Source: Gaiellasilicea sp033857955
GTDB taxonomy: Bacteria > Actinomycetota > Thermoleophilia > Gaiellales > Gaiellaceae
Direction of reading: 5' to 3'
DNA: 64,000 bases
NCBI GenBank assembly: GCA_033857955.1
Contig: JAWVCW010000023.1
Span: 1-64,000, forward strand
The notes beneath the pieces are model-generated. The model was given only the letters and a program-made list of their open reading frames with translations. It ran no database searches and was not told where the DNA came from. The position numbers and the translations under genes are program-made. Shown in pieces: positions 1-8,175 of this stretch. Numbering within the stretch: the stretch's first letter is position 1; each line of letters begins with the position of its first letter.

Positions 1-2
1 TC

Positions 3-158
3 GGCATCGCCCTCAAGGTCGAGGACGGCGGCCAGCGAGCGCTGCGACCGGCGACCGGTCTCTTCCTCGACCGTCTCGGGCTCGACGGATCCTCGTTCGG
101 CCCGGTCCCGATTCGGAACAGTCGGGACGAGGTCGTCGGCGAGCTTCGAGCCGGCTAA
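3..158 (+). CDS. L-asparaginase II-type protein, C-terminal end (5' partial)
   Basis: The frame is open from the left edge to a TAA stop and encodes about 51 residues beginning GIALKVEDGGQRAL. This matches the C-terminal part of the actinobacterial asparaginase II family, where a GxAxKxxDG motif and a run of Arg/Ala precede the end of the protein. The family hydrolyses asparagine to aspartate and ammonia. Only the tail is visible, so catalytic residues cannot be checked. The gene runs in the same direction as the sigma factor but is separated from it by about 146 bases, so it is probably an independent unit. Confidence 0.6.
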   Translation, partial: GIALKVEDGGQRALRPATGLFLDRLGLDGSSFGPVPIRNSRDEVVGELRAG

Positions 159-304
159 CCCGCCGAAACCTCCTGTGAAAAAACTCTTCACATGCCTGTG
201 GATAGCTGTTAAGTTCCCGAGCGCCGAGAGGCGAGCCGGGGGAAATTCGAACCGGCTCTTTGCGTTCCTGGGGCTCCGTCCACCTAGCGCGAAAGAGAGG
301 TCCA
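159..304 (+). promoter_or_regulatory. Leader region of the sigma factor gene, with inverted repeat
   Basis: This gap carries the promoter and leader of the sigma-factor gene. A TGTGAA-N7-TTCACA inverted repeat lies at 174-192. It could be an operator or a weak terminator for the asparaginase gene. A purine-rich Shine-Dalgarno stretch (AAAGAGAGG) sits just before position 305. No convincing -35/-10 pair could be fixed by eye. Confidence 0.35.
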
Positions 305-1399
305 TTGCTCACAGTCGACATCTCCCTCCCGGACGTCGAAGAGCTTCACAAGCTTGTTCAGGACGGAACGAACAAGGGCTTCCTCACCTATGACGAGATC
401 GTCGCGGGGCTCGAGGACGTAGACCTCTCCAAGGAGCAAGTCGAAGACTTCTACACGTACCTCATCGACCATTCGATCGAGCTGGTCGAAGGCGAGCAGC
501 ACAAGCATCCCCCGCACGAGCAGCCCGCCCTGGCCGAGGAGGAGAAGGGCCCGAAGCTCGACCTCTCAGTCGAGCCCTCCCTCGACTCGCTGCGGCTCTA
601 CCTGCGCGAAATCGGCAAGGTGCCGCTGCTGACCGCCGACCAGGAGGTCTACCTGGCAAAGCGGATCGAGCGCGGCGACATGAGCGCGAAGACGCAGATG
701 ATCGAGGCGAACCTGCGCCTCGTCGTCTCGATCGCGAAAGGCTATCTGGGCCGCGGTTTGAGCTTCCTCGATCTGATCCAGGAGGGGTCGCTGGGGCTGA
801 TCCGCGCGGTCGAGAAGTTCGACTACCGCAAGGGCTTCAAGTTCTCGACGTACGCAACCTGGTGGATCCGGCAGGCAGTCACGCGCGCGATCGCGGACAA
901 GGCGCGCACGATCCGGATTCCCGTGCACATGGTCGAGAAGCTGAACAAGGTCGTGCACATCGAGCGTCAGCTCGTGCAGCGGCTCGGGCGCGAGCCCAGG
1001 CCCGAGGAGATCGCCGAGGAGCTCGAGATCACGACCGACGAGGTGCGGGAGATCCTGCGCATGGCGCAGCTGCCGGTCTCGCTCGAGAAGCCAATCGGCG
1101 AGGAAGAGGAAAGCTCGCTCGGCGACTTCGTCCCGGACGACTCGGCCGAGTCGCCGTTCGACACCGCCTCACTTTCGCTACGCCGCGAGGACGTCGAGCA
1201 CGCGCTGATGGCGCTGCCGGAGCGCGAGCGGAAGGTGATCGAGCTCCGCTTCGGGCTCTCCGGCGCGCAGCCCTACACGCTCGAGGAGGTCGGACGGGCG
1301 TTCGGCGTCACGCGCGAGCGGATCCGTCAGATCGAGAACAACACGCTCAAGAAGCTCGAGGGCCTGCCCGAGGCTCAGGCGCTCAAGAACTGCATGTGA
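305..1399 (+). CDS. rpoD: RNA polymerase primary sigma factor (sigma-70 family)
   Basis: This protein of about 364 residues directs RNA polymerase to housekeeping promoters. The N-terminus resembles region 1.1 (GFLTYDEI), followed by region 1.2 (SLRLYLREIG), region 2 (NLRLVVSIAKGY, DLIQEGSLGLIRAVEKFDYRKGFKFSTYATWWIRQ is split over regions 2.1-2.4), region 3, and region 4.2 ending in GVTRERIRQIENNTLKKL. It is short for a primary sigma and has no long acidic insert, as is usual in Actinobacteria. The TTG at 305 is preferred because AAAGAGAGG lies directly upstream; a TTG at 260 would add 15 residues without a better ribosome site. The presence of region 1.1 favours RpoD over a group 2 sigma. 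Confidence 0.88.
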   Translation: MLTVDISLPDVEELHKLVQDGTNKGFLTYDEIVAGLEDVDLSKEQVEDFYTYLIDHSIELVEGEQHKHPPHEQPALAEEEKGPKLDLSVEPSLDSLRLYLREIGKVPLLTADQEVYLAKRIERGDMSAKTQMIEANLRLVVSIAKGYLGRGLSFLDLIQEGSLGLIRAVEKFDYRKGFKFSTYATWWIRQAVTRAIADKARTIRIPVHMVEKLNKVVHIERQLVQRLGREPRPEEIAEELEITTDEVREILRMAQLPVSLEKPIGEEEESSLGDFVPDDSAESPFDTASLSLRREDVEHALMALPERERKVIELRFGLSGAQPYTLEEVGRAFGVTRERIRQIENNTLKKLEGLPEAQALKNCM

Positions 1400-1402
1400 C
1401 GA

Positions 1403-1591
1403 TCAGTCGCGGTCGCGGCTGATCGGTGCGTCTTCGGCGGCCCGGCTCTCCGGGACGAAGAGCCTGCAGTGCGGGCACTTGAAGCCGCGGTGGCGCTCGA
1501 CGCCGCCTGCGATGAGCTCGGCCGCAAACGGCTTTCGGCAGTGCGGGCAGCTGGCGATCTGGGCATTCTCCGAGCGTGTATCGGCTGCCAT
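1403..1591 (-). CDS. Small zinc-ribbon protein
   Basis: A 62-residue protein with two CPHC knuckles (around residues 15-18 and 39-42), the classic arrangement of a four-cysteine zinc ribbon. The N-terminus and C-terminus are charged and probably disordered. It converges on the sigma-factor gene with only a few bases between the stops. Its start lies about 60 bases from the start of the divergent aquaporin gene, so the two may share a promoter region. Specific function is not recognised; small ribbons of this kind often bind nucleic acid or act as adaptors. Confidence 0.6.
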   Translation of the reverse strand: MAADTRSENAQIASCPHCRKPFAAELIAGGVERHRGFKCPHCRLFVPESRAAEDAPISRDRD

Positions 1592-1654
1592 GTCTCCACG
1601 GTAGCGAACCGCGCGCGTTCATGTTCCGTCCGATTCCGTCCGTAGCCTGGTGGC

Positions 1655-2386
1655 GTGGAGTTCGACCCTCTTCGCCGCGGCATTGCGGAGCTCATCGGCA
1701 CGTTCACGCTGATCTTCGTCGGCATGGGGTCGATCGTCTTCGCGTCGAGCGGGCTCCTCGGGGTCGCGCTCGCTCATGGCCTCGCGATCGCGATCATGGT
1801 CTCCGCCGTCGGCCACATCTCGGGCGGCCACTTCAACCCCGCCGTCACCTTCGGCTTCCTCGTCACGCGCCGGATCGCACCGTCGCTCGCGGCTGTCTAC
1901 TGGGTCGCGCAGCTCAGCGGGGCGCTGCTCGGAGCGCTCGCGCTGCGCGCGACCTTCCCCGACCAGGCGAACCTGGACGCCGGCGTGCCCGTCCTGAACG
2001 CATCGATCGGCTCCGGGTCCGGCCTGCTGCTCGAGGCGATCCTGACCTTCCTGCTCGTCTGGGTGATCTTCGCCACGGCCGTCGACCCCGGCGGCGCGTT
2101 CAAGTCGATCGCGGGCCTCGCGATCGGGCTCACGATCACGATCGACATCCTCGCCGCCGGCCCGCTGACGGGTGCGGCGATGAACCCGGCCCGCGCGCTC
2201 GGCCCGGAGCTCGTGCAGAACGTCTGGAGCGATTTCTGGGTCTACATCATCGGGCCGGGCGCCGGCGCGGCGGTCGCGGCGCTGCTCTATGACCGGCTCT
2301 ACCTTCGTCCGCTCGCGCCGGTGCCCGTCGGCGTGCCCGAGTCGGGCGTGCTCGAGCCACGCCCGGGCGACGCCGCGACGGACTAG
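1655..2386 (+). CDS. Aquaporin / MIP-family channel
   Basis: A 243-residue membrane channel for water or small neutral solutes. Both signature loops are present: HFNPAVT at about residues 59-65 and MNPAR at about 176-180, separated by four helices as expected for the six-helix MIP fold with two half-helices. Length is typical of the family. The GTG start is followed directly by a short cytoplasmic tail and the first helix. The C-terminal 25 residues are Pro/Arg-rich and probably cytoplasmic. Selectivity (water or glycerol) cannot be settled by eye. Confidence 0.85.
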   Translation: MEFDPLRRGIAELIGTFTLIFVGMGSIVFASSGLLGVALAHGLAIAIMVSAVGHISGGHFNPAVTFGFLVTRRIAPSLAAVYWVAQLSGALLGALALRATFPDQANLDAGVPVLNASIGSGSGLLLEAILTFLLVWVIFATAVDPGGAFKSIAGLAIGLTITIDILAAGPLTGAAMNPARALGPELVQNVWSDFWVYIIGPGAGAAVAALLYDRLYLRPLAPVPVGVPESGVLEPRPGDAATD

Positions 2387-2420
2387 GCGCCTCGTCCAGC
2401 ATCTGGTAGACCTGCGGGGT

Positions 2421-2891
2421 GTGAGACGGCTCGTCGCAGTCGGCTGCGTTCTCGTGGCGGTCGCCCTGATCGGCGCCGGCGCCGGCGCGTCGATTCCGGC
2501 TGCGAAGGTGTGCGAACCGACGCTGTCCGACGGCGCTGGGCCGTTCGGACGCGGGGCGCCGCCGCGGCGGGCGAAGATCGGCACCGGCCACGTGCTCACC
2601 GGCACGGTGCTCTCGGTCGACTGCCGCCCGATTGCCGGCGCTCGCGTTCATCTCTGGCAGTCGAACCGGCGTGGCGAGTACACCCGCGCCGGGAGCGCCA
2701 CCGTCGTCACCGACCGTGCGGGACACTTCCGCTTCGAAGGCCCGCGCCCGATCTCGTACGGGGGGCGGCCGCCCCACATCCACCTGCGGATCCTCGCGCG
2801 CGACCACGAGGTGCTGGTGACGCGCTACGTGCTGGCGCCGGGAGCAAAGCGCGGCTCGATCACGGTCGTGCTCGCCCCGGTTCGTCTCTAG
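2421..2891 (+). CDS. Secreted intradiol ring-cleavage dioxygenase-like protein
   Basis: About 156 residues. An N-terminal hydrophobic stretch (RRLVAVGCVLVAVALIGAG) looks like a signal peptide. The mature part has the intradiol dioxygenase core: GTVLSVDCRPIAGARVHLWQ, then GEYTR and ISYGGRPPHIHLR. These supply two Tyr and two His in the positions used as Fe(III) ligands in catechol and protocatechuate dioxygenases. It is shorter than the cytoplasmic enzymes and lacks their N-terminal helical domain, like the secreted dioxygenase-like proteins of Actinobacteria. The GTG start was chosen because it directly precedes the signal peptide; the longer open frame is Arg/Ser-rich and not protein-like. 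Substrate unknown. Confidence 0.7.
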   Translation: MRRLVAVGCVLVAVALIGAGAGASIPAAKVCEPTLSDGAGPFGRGAPPRRAKIGTGHVLTGTVLSVDCRPIAGARVHLWQSNRRGEYTRAGSATVVTDRAGHFRFEGPRPISYGGRPPHIHLRILARDHEVLVTRYVLAPGAKRGSITVVLAPVRL

Positions 2892-3267
2892 CCAATACAT
2901 GCGCGGCGACCGCGCCGAAGGCGGCGTGGTCTGCGAGTTGCGGCAGAAGTGGCAACGCCCGGACCCGTGCGAAGACCCGCGCGCCGGCGCCGAGATCGAG
3001 CGCGCCGATTGCGAGCCCCGCGAGCGCGCCGCGCGCTGCGCCCCGTACGCCCGCGCGCTCGAGTACGAGCGCCCAGCCGAGCGAGAGGGCGAGATGGACG
3101 GGGACCGCCGCGGCGAGCAGCCGCCCGCGCCTCGTCTCGCCGGGCAGCAGGATCGAGCCCGCGGCGACCACGGCCTCGAGCGGATCGCGGCCGGTCACGA
3201 GGGCGTGCAGCGTCGAAGGAGCGCCGCTCAGCGCCGCCGCCCACGCCGCTGCTCGGATCACGCGCAT
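2860..3267 (-). CDS. Small membrane protein of unknown function
   Basis: An approximately 135-residue hydrophobic protein with about three or four transmembrane helices rich in Ala, Leu and Val, and Arg-rich loops. The amino-acid pattern is clearly membrane-protein-like on this strand, while the opposite-strand frame over the same bases is Arg/Glu-rich and unstructured. Its 3' end overlaps the end of the convergent dioxygenase-like gene by about 32 bases. Its start lies about 20 bases from the divergent LtrA gene. I do not recognise the family. Confidence 0.55.
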   Translation of the reverse strand: MRVIRAAAWAAALSGAPSTLHALVTGRDPLEAVVAAGSILLPGETRRGRLLAAAVPVHLALSLGWALVLERAGVRGAARGALAGLAIGALDLGAGARVFARVRALPLLPQLADHAAFGAVAAHVLARDEPGRARP

Positions 3268-3288
3268 GCTCGAGGATAGTCTTGTGCC

Positions 3289-4449
3289 GTGCCTGTCCAG
3301 ACGAGGGACGCCGCGGGCGCGGAGGAGCGCGTCACCCCGCTCGAGCTCTTCTTCGACCTGATCTTCGTGTTCGCGATCACGCAGGTCACCGGACTCATCG
3401 CCGAGGACCCGACCTGGGCCGGAGTCGCGAAGGGCCTCCTCGTGCTGGGCGTGCTCTGGTGGGCCTGGGCCGCGTACGCCTGGCTCACGAACACGATCGA
3501 CCCCGAGGAGGGTGTCGTCCGGATCGCGATGTTCGGGGCTATGGGGGCCATGCTGATCGCCTCCCTGGCGGTGCCGGACGTCTTCGGCGACGACGCGTTC
3601 CTCTTTGCCTGCGCGTACGGGATGGTCCGGATCGCGCACCTGGTGCTGTACGCGGTCGCGGGCCGTGGAGATCGCGACCTGCTCGGCGCCGTGGCGCGCC
3701 TTGCCGCGGGCACCGGGACCGGCGTCACGCTCCTCTTCGTCGCAGCGACGCTCGACGGCAGGGTGCAGGTCACGGTCTGGGCGATTGCCCTGGTCATCGA
3801 CCTGCTCGGGGCATACATCGGCGGCGGCAGGGGTTGGCGGCTGGCGGCCGGGCACTTCGCCGAACGGCACTCACTGATCGTGATCATCGCCCTCGGCGAG
3901 TCGATCATCGCGCTAGGGCTCGGTGCGAGCCACACGCTCGACGCGGGCTCGATCGTCGCCGCGCTGCTCGGGCTGGCGGTCGCGGCGGCCATGTGGTGGG
4001 CGTACTTCGACGTCGTCGCGATCGTGGCCGAGCGCAGGCTCCGCGAGACGACCGGCGACGCGCAGCTCGCGATGGCGCGCGACTCCTACAGCTATCTCCA
4101 CCTGCCGATGGTCGCCGGGATCGTCCTCTTCGCGGTCGGTGTGAAGAAGACGCTGGGCGACGTGGGCGAGCCGTTGAAGCTCGTGCCGGCGGTTGCCCTG
4201 TGCGGTGGCGTGGCGATGTACCTCGCAGCCCACATCCTCTTCCGGCTCCGCAACGTCCAGTCCCTGAACAAGCAACGGCTCGTCGTGACCGTGCTCCTGC
4301 TCGCGCTCGTGCCCGCCGCCGTCGAGCTGCCTGCGCTCGGGACGCTCGCAGCAGTCACCACCCTCTGCGTCGGCCTGATCGCCTACGAGGCGATTCGCTT
4401 CGCGGACGCGCGCGAGCGCGTGCGCCACGCTCCCGAGCCGGCCGCCTAG
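3289..4449 (+). CDS. Low temperature requirement protein A (LtrA) family membrane protein
   Basis: A 386-residue polytopic membrane protein. The N-terminal signature VTPLELFFDLIFVFAITQV and later ERHSLIVIIALGESIIALG are hallmark segments of the LtrA family. About ten to twelve helices are visible, with conserved Trp-rich (LWWAWAAYAWLTN) and MWWAYFD motifs. The family was named from a Listeria cold-growth mutant; its molecular role is still unclear. The GTG start sits immediately upstream of the conserved N-terminus. The gene ends in a CTAG that also provides the stop of the convergent rhodanese gene. Confidence 0.85.
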   Translation: MPVQTRDAAGAEERVTPLELFFDLIFVFAITQVTGLIAEDPTWAGVAKGLLVLGVLWWAWAAYAWLTNTIDPEEGVVRIAMFGAMGAMLIASLAVPDVFGDDAFLFACAYGMVRIAHLVLYAVAGRGDRDLLGAVARLAAGTGTGVTLLFVAATLDGRVQVTVWAIALVIDLLGAYIGGGRGWRLAAGHFAERHSLIVIIALGESIIALGLGASHTLDAGSIVAALLGLAVAAAMWWAYFDVVAIVAERRLRETTGDAQLAMARDSYSYLHLPMVAGIVLFAVGVKKTLGDVGEPLKLVPAVALCGGVAMYLAAHILFRLRNVQSLNKQRLVVTVLLLALVPAAVELPALGTLAAVTTLCVGLIAYEAIRFADARERVRHAPEPAA

Positions 4450-4790
4450 CCCCGGCCGCCCTCGAGCGGGAGCCCGGCCGCGACCCAGTCGGTCTTGCCG
4501 TCGGCGTAGTGGCGGACATTCTCGTAGCCGAGCTCGATCAGCTCGTTCGCGACGATCACAGAGCTGTCGCAATTCGCATCCGAGCAGTAGACGATCACCT
4601 CGGTGCTGCGGTCCGGGATCCGCCGCTGGGCTCGTCCGTCCACCGACTTGGGCGGCAGATTGATCGCGCCCGGCAGATGCGACCTCGCGTAGGAGATCGG
4701 CGAGAGCGCGTCGACGAGCACGAACTCGTCGCCGCTGTCGATCTTCTCGAGAAGGGTCTCCCGGCTGATGTGTCCGAGCGGCTGCGCCAT
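4446..4790 (-). CDS. Rhodanese-like domain protein
   Basis: A single-domain rhodanese of 114 residues. The active-site loop CSDANCDSS begins with the expected catalytic Cys at about residue 69, preceded by the VIVYC strand. The substrate-side motif ISYARSHLPGAINLP and the C-terminal YADGKTDWVAAGLPLEGG are typical of stand-alone rhodaneses that move sulfane sulfur. A second Cys (about residue 73) in the loop is less usual. It shares its TAG stop, in a CTAG palindrome, with the convergent LtrA gene. Confidence 0.85.
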   Translation of the reverse strand: MAQPLGHISRETLLEKIDSGDEFVLVDALSPISYARSHLPGAINLPPKSVDGRAQRRIPDRSTEVIVYCSDANCDSSVIVANELIELGYENVRHYADGKTDWVAAGLPLEGGRG

Positions 4791-4885
4791 GCCGCAAGTG
4801 TGCCGAAGGTCTGCGGCTTTCCCGCAGCAAGGCTGCGTGGCGCCACGATGGCCGCCAGCGGTCGCGCTCCTAGGCTCCGAGGACA

Positions 4886-5212
4886 GTGAAGACCTACGCA
4901 GTCAAGTGGCGCGAACCTGACGGGCAGACCTTCATCGGGCGCCTGTCGCTCGGCCCGCGTACGCTCCTTCTCGACGGGCGCCGGTCCGGCGTCGACGAGC
5001 CTCCGGTCAACCGCCAGTTCGGCTACCGGGGCCTTCAGGGCCTGCGGATCGGCAGCCGAGGCGCCGACCGGCTCGATGGCCGGCCCGCTCTGGTCGTCCA
5101 GCGGCCCGACGGCGACTACCTCGTCGCCGACGCCGGGCAGGGCGCCCCGATCGTCCAGGAGCTCGTCGAGCGCTTGGCCGAGCTAACCGGGCCGCAGAAA
5201 GCCTGCGGATAA
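4886..5212 (+). CDS. Conserved hypothetical protein, 108 residues
   Basis: A small soluble protein, mostly beta-strand in appearance at the N-terminus (MKTYAVKWREPDGQTFIGRLSL) with an amphipathic C-terminal helix (IVQELVERLAEL). No catalytic motif or membrane segment is visible and I do not recognise the family. The GTG start follows a G-rich stretch (CTCCGAGGACA). A short hairpin (CTGCGG/CCGCAG) spans its stop codon at about 5203-5219 and may act as a terminator. Confidence 0.5.
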   Translation: MKTYAVKWREPDGQTFIGRLSLGPRTLLLDGRRSGVDEPPVNRQFGYRGLQGLRIGSRGADRLDGRPALVVQRPDGDYLVADAGQGAPIVQELVERLAELTGPQKACG

Positions 5213-5301
5213 CCCGCAGCGGGTGTGCGCTCCGCCCCGGATATCAGGGCGCCGCTCCAGATCTACGTTCAGGTCACACATCGAACCAAGGGAGGCACGA
5301 C

Positions 5302-5910
5302 ATGAGGAAGCTCTTTGAAATCGGCGGGATGGTTGCAGGACTGGTGCTGGTGGTCTTCGGCATCGCGGCGATCTCCATGGGCATCAACGGCCGCGCGACG
5401 GTCCGCGACAGCCTCAAGCAGGAGCAGATCGTCTTCGGCGCCGCTGACGACCCGGTGGTCGCGAAGTTCGCGTCCCAGTGGGCCGAGCAGCCGCTCCGGA
5501 CCGGTGCCCAGGCACGGGCATTCGCCCAGGTGATGCACGGGCACGCGCTCGAGGCGTCCGACGGCCTGGCGTACGCGGAGATGGGACGTTTCGTCTCAGC
5601 TGCCGACCCGAAGAGCCCGGCCGGCACGAGTGACGAGGCCGCGGCACTGAAGGACGAGAAGGGGAGCCCGGTCTCGAACGGGGCCCGCAACACCTGGGTC
5701 ACGGCGACCGCACTCTCGACCGCGCTGAACATGAGCTACATGGCCGAGCAGATGGCGCTCTTCGGCATCGTCGTCGGCATTGCCCTCCTGCTCAGCGGCA
5801 TCGGCTTCATCGTGTTGGCCCTGGGCGGAGCGCTCAGCCGTCGCGAGTCGGTGCTCGTGAAGCGTGGGGAGAAGGAAGTCGCCCCCAAGCCCGCGACCGC
5901 AATCCTCTAG
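5302..5910 (+). CDS. Two-TM membrane protein of unknown function
   Basis: A 202-residue protein with one helix at each end (about residues 8-28 and 148-175) and a large central segment, probably extracytoplasmic, rich in Ala, Asp and Gln. The C-terminal tail is basic and cytoplasmic. The ATG has a strong ribosome site (AAGGGAGGC). The topology resembles small aromatic-acid-associated or envelope-stress proteins of Actinobacteria, but no domain can be named. It is followed by a strong hairpin terminator, so it is transcribed apart from the cupin gene. Confidence 0.55.
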   Translation: MRKLFEIGGMVAGLVLVVFGIAAISMGINGRATVRDSLKQEQIVFGAADDPVVAKFASQWAEQPLRTGAQARAFAQVMHGHALEASDGLAYAEMGRFVSAADPKSPAGTSDEAAALKDEKGSPVSNGARNTWVTATALSTALNMSYMAEQMALFGIVVGIALLLSGIGFIVLALGGALSRRESVLVKRGEKEVAPKPATAIL

Positions 5911-5931
5911 ATCCCTCACCACGTGCCCCTA

Positions 5932-5959
5932 GTCGAGGGCGGCACCGGCCGCCCTCGAC
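5932..5959 (+). terminator. Rho-independent-type hairpin
   Basis: A perfect 12-bp stem (GTCGAGGGCGGC paired with GCCGCCCTCGAC) with an ACCG loop, followed by GTTTC. It lies between the two-TM protein gene and the cupin gene. Confidence 0.7.
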
Positions 5960-5978
5960 GTTTCTGCAAGGAGGAGCA

Positions 5979-6299
5979 ATGCCCGCCAGCCTCGACTTCG
6001 AGAACGTCCGCCGCCGCCTGGCGGCCGGTGAGGGCGGCTACGAGATCGTGCACGCCTCGCCCGGCCTCGAGCTCGGCGTCTATGTGCTGGTCGCGCCCGA
6101 GCCCGACCGTCAGCAACCTCACGAGGACGACGAGCTCTACGTCGTCCTCGAGGGAAGCGGCGTGCTCGAGCTCGAAGGCGAAACCGTGGAGCTCGAGGAA
6201 GGCCGAGCGGTCTTCGTGCCTGCCGGGGCCGACCACCGCTTCGTCGGCTACGAGCAGCTCAGCGTGCTCGTCGTCTTCGCCAAGTCCAAGCAGCCCTGA
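5979..6299 (+). CDS. Small cupin-domain protein
   Basis: A single-domain cupin of 106 residues. The first cupin motif is recognisable around HEDDELYVVLEGSGVLELEGE and the second around GRAVFVPAGADHRFVGYE, giving His and Glu in likely metal-ligand positions. The ribosome site AAGGAGGAG is strong. It lies 32 bases upstream of the multicopper oxidase gene and may be cotranscribed with it. Substrate is unknown; it could be a metal-binding accessory protein or a small isomerase or dioxygenase. Confidence 0.7.
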   Translation: MPASLDFENVRRRLAAGEGGYEIVHASPGLELGVYVLVAPEPDRQQPHEDDELYVVLEGSGVLELEGETVELEEGRAVFVPAGADHRFVGYEQLSVLVVFAKSKQP

Positions 6300-6331
6300 G
6301 AACGACAACCACTCGAAGGAGACGCACCGAC

Positions 6332-7477
6332 ATGGCTTCACATCCCGCCTCTTCGCACCGCCGCCCCCCGGAGATCGAGTCACAGGCGTTCCTAAAGGTC
6401 ACTGCGCTCCTACTGGGGATCCTTGTTGCCGTTGTCGGGTTCTTCTCGCTTCTGATGTGGGCCGATGCCCGCAAGTCGCGTGATGTCGCCGTCAAGCCGG
6501 CTGCGGCGACCTCCGTGCACGACCACGCGACGAATCACAACGTCGCGCTGCCGCTGAACAGCTTTGCCGGCGTCGTTCCCGAGAACGCGGCCGAGCTCGC
6601 GGCCGCGCACAAGCCATACGACGCGGCGCTGCCGCCGCTCCCTGCCGGCGACCTCGTCAAGGTGCACATGACCCTCAAGGACATCACGGTCGAGATCGCC
6701 CCTGGTGTCAAGTACAACACCTGGGCCTTCGACGGCCACGGCGCCCCCGGCCCGGTCGTGCACGTTCGCGAGGGCCAGACCGTCGAGATGACGCTCACCA
6801 ACGGTGGCGCGATCCCCCACTCGATCGACTTCCACGCAGCCCGCATCGCGCCGAACAAGGCATTCAGGGACGTCGCGCCGGGCGAGTCCTTCACCTTCCG
6901 CTTCAAGGCCTCCGACCCGGGCGTCTTCATGTACCACTGCGGCACCAAGCCGGTGCTGGCCCACATCGCCAACGGCATGTACGGCGCCATCGTCGTCCAG
7001 CCGAAGGCCGGGCTGCCGCCGGTCGACAACGAGTACGTGCTGGTCGCCAGCGAGTGGTACCTGAACGGCGACGGGATCAAGGAGCCAGCCTCGCTCGACA
7101 TGGCAAAGGCGCGCTCGATGAGCCCGGACTGGACGACGTTCAACGGCTACGCGAACCAGTACGTCAACCATCCGCTGACTGCCAAGCCCGGTGAGACGAC
7201 ACGCTTCTACGTGGTCGCCGCCGGCCCGACGCTCGACACCAACTTCCACGTCGTCGGCGCGATCCTCGACCGGGCCTGGGTGAACAGCGACATGACCAGC
7301 CCACCGCAGGTAGGCGTGCAGACGGTCGTCGTCCCCGCGGGTGGGGGAGGCGTGTTCGACGTCAAGATCGACGACGAGGGCCTCTATCCATTCGTCAGCC
7401 ACGCCTTCGCCCACGTCGATCTCGGCCAGGTCGGGCTGCTCAAGGTCGGCAATCCGAAGGGAACGATGTCCCACTGA
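6332..7477 (+). CDS. NirK-like multicopper oxidase, membrane-anchored
   Basis: A 381-residue two-cupredoxin protein with one N-terminal helix (about residues 20-43) that would anchor it outside the membrane. The copper sites follow copper nitrite reductase: type 1 ligands H163, C203, H211 and M216; type 2 ligands H168, H202 and a C-terminal His in the FVSHAFAH segment; D166 in IDFH matches the catalytic Asp. The C203-to-H211 spacing is one residue shorter than in Alcaligenes-type NirK. The family reduces nitrite to NO, but relatives with this short spacing also act as laccase-like oxidases. It overlaps the following DsbA-like gene by one base. Confidence 0.78.
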   Translation: MASHPASSHRRPPEIESQAFLKVTALLLGILVAVVGFFSLLMWADARKSRDVAVKPAAATSVHDHATNHNVALPLNSFAGVVPENAAELAAAHKPYDAALPPLPAGDLVKVHMTLKDITVEIAPGVKYNTWAFDGHGAPGPVVHVREGQTVEMTLTNGGAIPHSIDFHAARIAPNKAFRDVAPGESFTFRFKASDPGVFMYHCGTKPVLAHIANGMYGAIVVQPKAGLPPVDNEYVLVASEWYLNGDGIKEPASLDMAKARSMSPDWTTFNGYANQYVNHPLTAKPGETTRFYVVAAGPTLDTNFHVVGAILDRAWVNSDMTSPPQVGVQTVVVPAGGGGVFDVKIDDEGLYPFVSHAFAHVDLGQVGLLKVGNPKGTMSH

Positions 7478-8175
7478 TGACGAGGCTCGCGAACAACCGC
7501 TGGAGATTCGCCGTCGTGATCGTGGTCGGGGCGGCGCTCGCTGCGGCTCTCATCGGCGCAAGCCAGGTCGGCGCGGAGCAGACTCAGACCGGTGAGCTCG
7601 CTCCGGCAGTCGACCCGCCCTTCGCCGGGATCGAGCAGCGAGGCGTGGTCCTCGGCTCGTCCGTCGCGCCCGTGACGCTCGTCGAGTATGCCGACCTGCA
7701 GTGCCCCTACTGCGCGCAGTGGTCGCGCGAGACTCTGCCGGTCCTCGTCGCCGAGTACGTCGAGGCCGGCAAGCTCAGGATCGTGTTCCACGGCCTTGCC
7801 TTCATCGGCGCCGACTCCGACAAAGCCCTCCGCACGGCGATCGCCGCGGGTCACGACGATCACCTATGGGACGTCGTCCATGGCCTCTACGCACGCCAGG
7901 GCGCGGAGAACTCCGGCTGGGTCACGGACGAGCTCGTCCGTGAGATCGCCTCGGGGGTCCGCGGTCTCGACGGCGAGAAGCTCCTCTCCGCACGCTGGGA
8001 GAGCTCGGTCGAGCCGGAGCTGAAGCGCGGAGTCGCTGCCGCCGGGCGCGCCGGCGTGCACAGCACTCCCGCCTTCCAGATCGGGCGGACCGGCGGTCGT
8101 CTCGAGCTCGTCGAGATCAGCTCGCTCGGGCCCGACGGCATCCGCCCCGCGATCGAGGCGGTGCTCGCCGGATGA
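7477..8175 (+). CDS. DsbA-family thiol-disulfide oxidoreductase
   Basis: A 232-residue exported protein. An N-terminal signal anchor (about residues 9-28) is followed by a thioredoxin-fold domain with the redox motif CPYC (C76, C79), an alpha-helical insert, and a cis-Pro loop STPAF. This is the Thioredoxin_4/DsbA-like arrangement of actinobacterial DsbA proteins. It lies between the copper oxidase and a VKOR gene with overlapping starts and stops. That makes it the probable disulfide donor that VKOR reoxidises. Confidence 0.88.
   Translation: MTRLANNRWRFAVVIVVGAALAAALIGASQVGAEQTQTGELAPAVDPPFAGIEQRGVVLGSSVAPVTLVEYADLQCPYCAQWSRETLPVLVAEYVEAGKLRIVFHGLAFIGADSDKALRTAIAAGHDDHLWDVVHGLYARQGAENSGWVTDELVREIASGVRGLDGEKLLSARWESSVEPELKRGVAAAGRAGVHSTPAFQIGRTGGRLELVEISSLGPDGIRPAIEAVLAG

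Noticed and set aside
2949..4889. Long plus-strand frame overlapping the LtrA gene and its neighbours.
   Set aside because: It is the shifted frame of LtrA and has no recognisable domain; LtrA motifs are unmistakable in the other frame.
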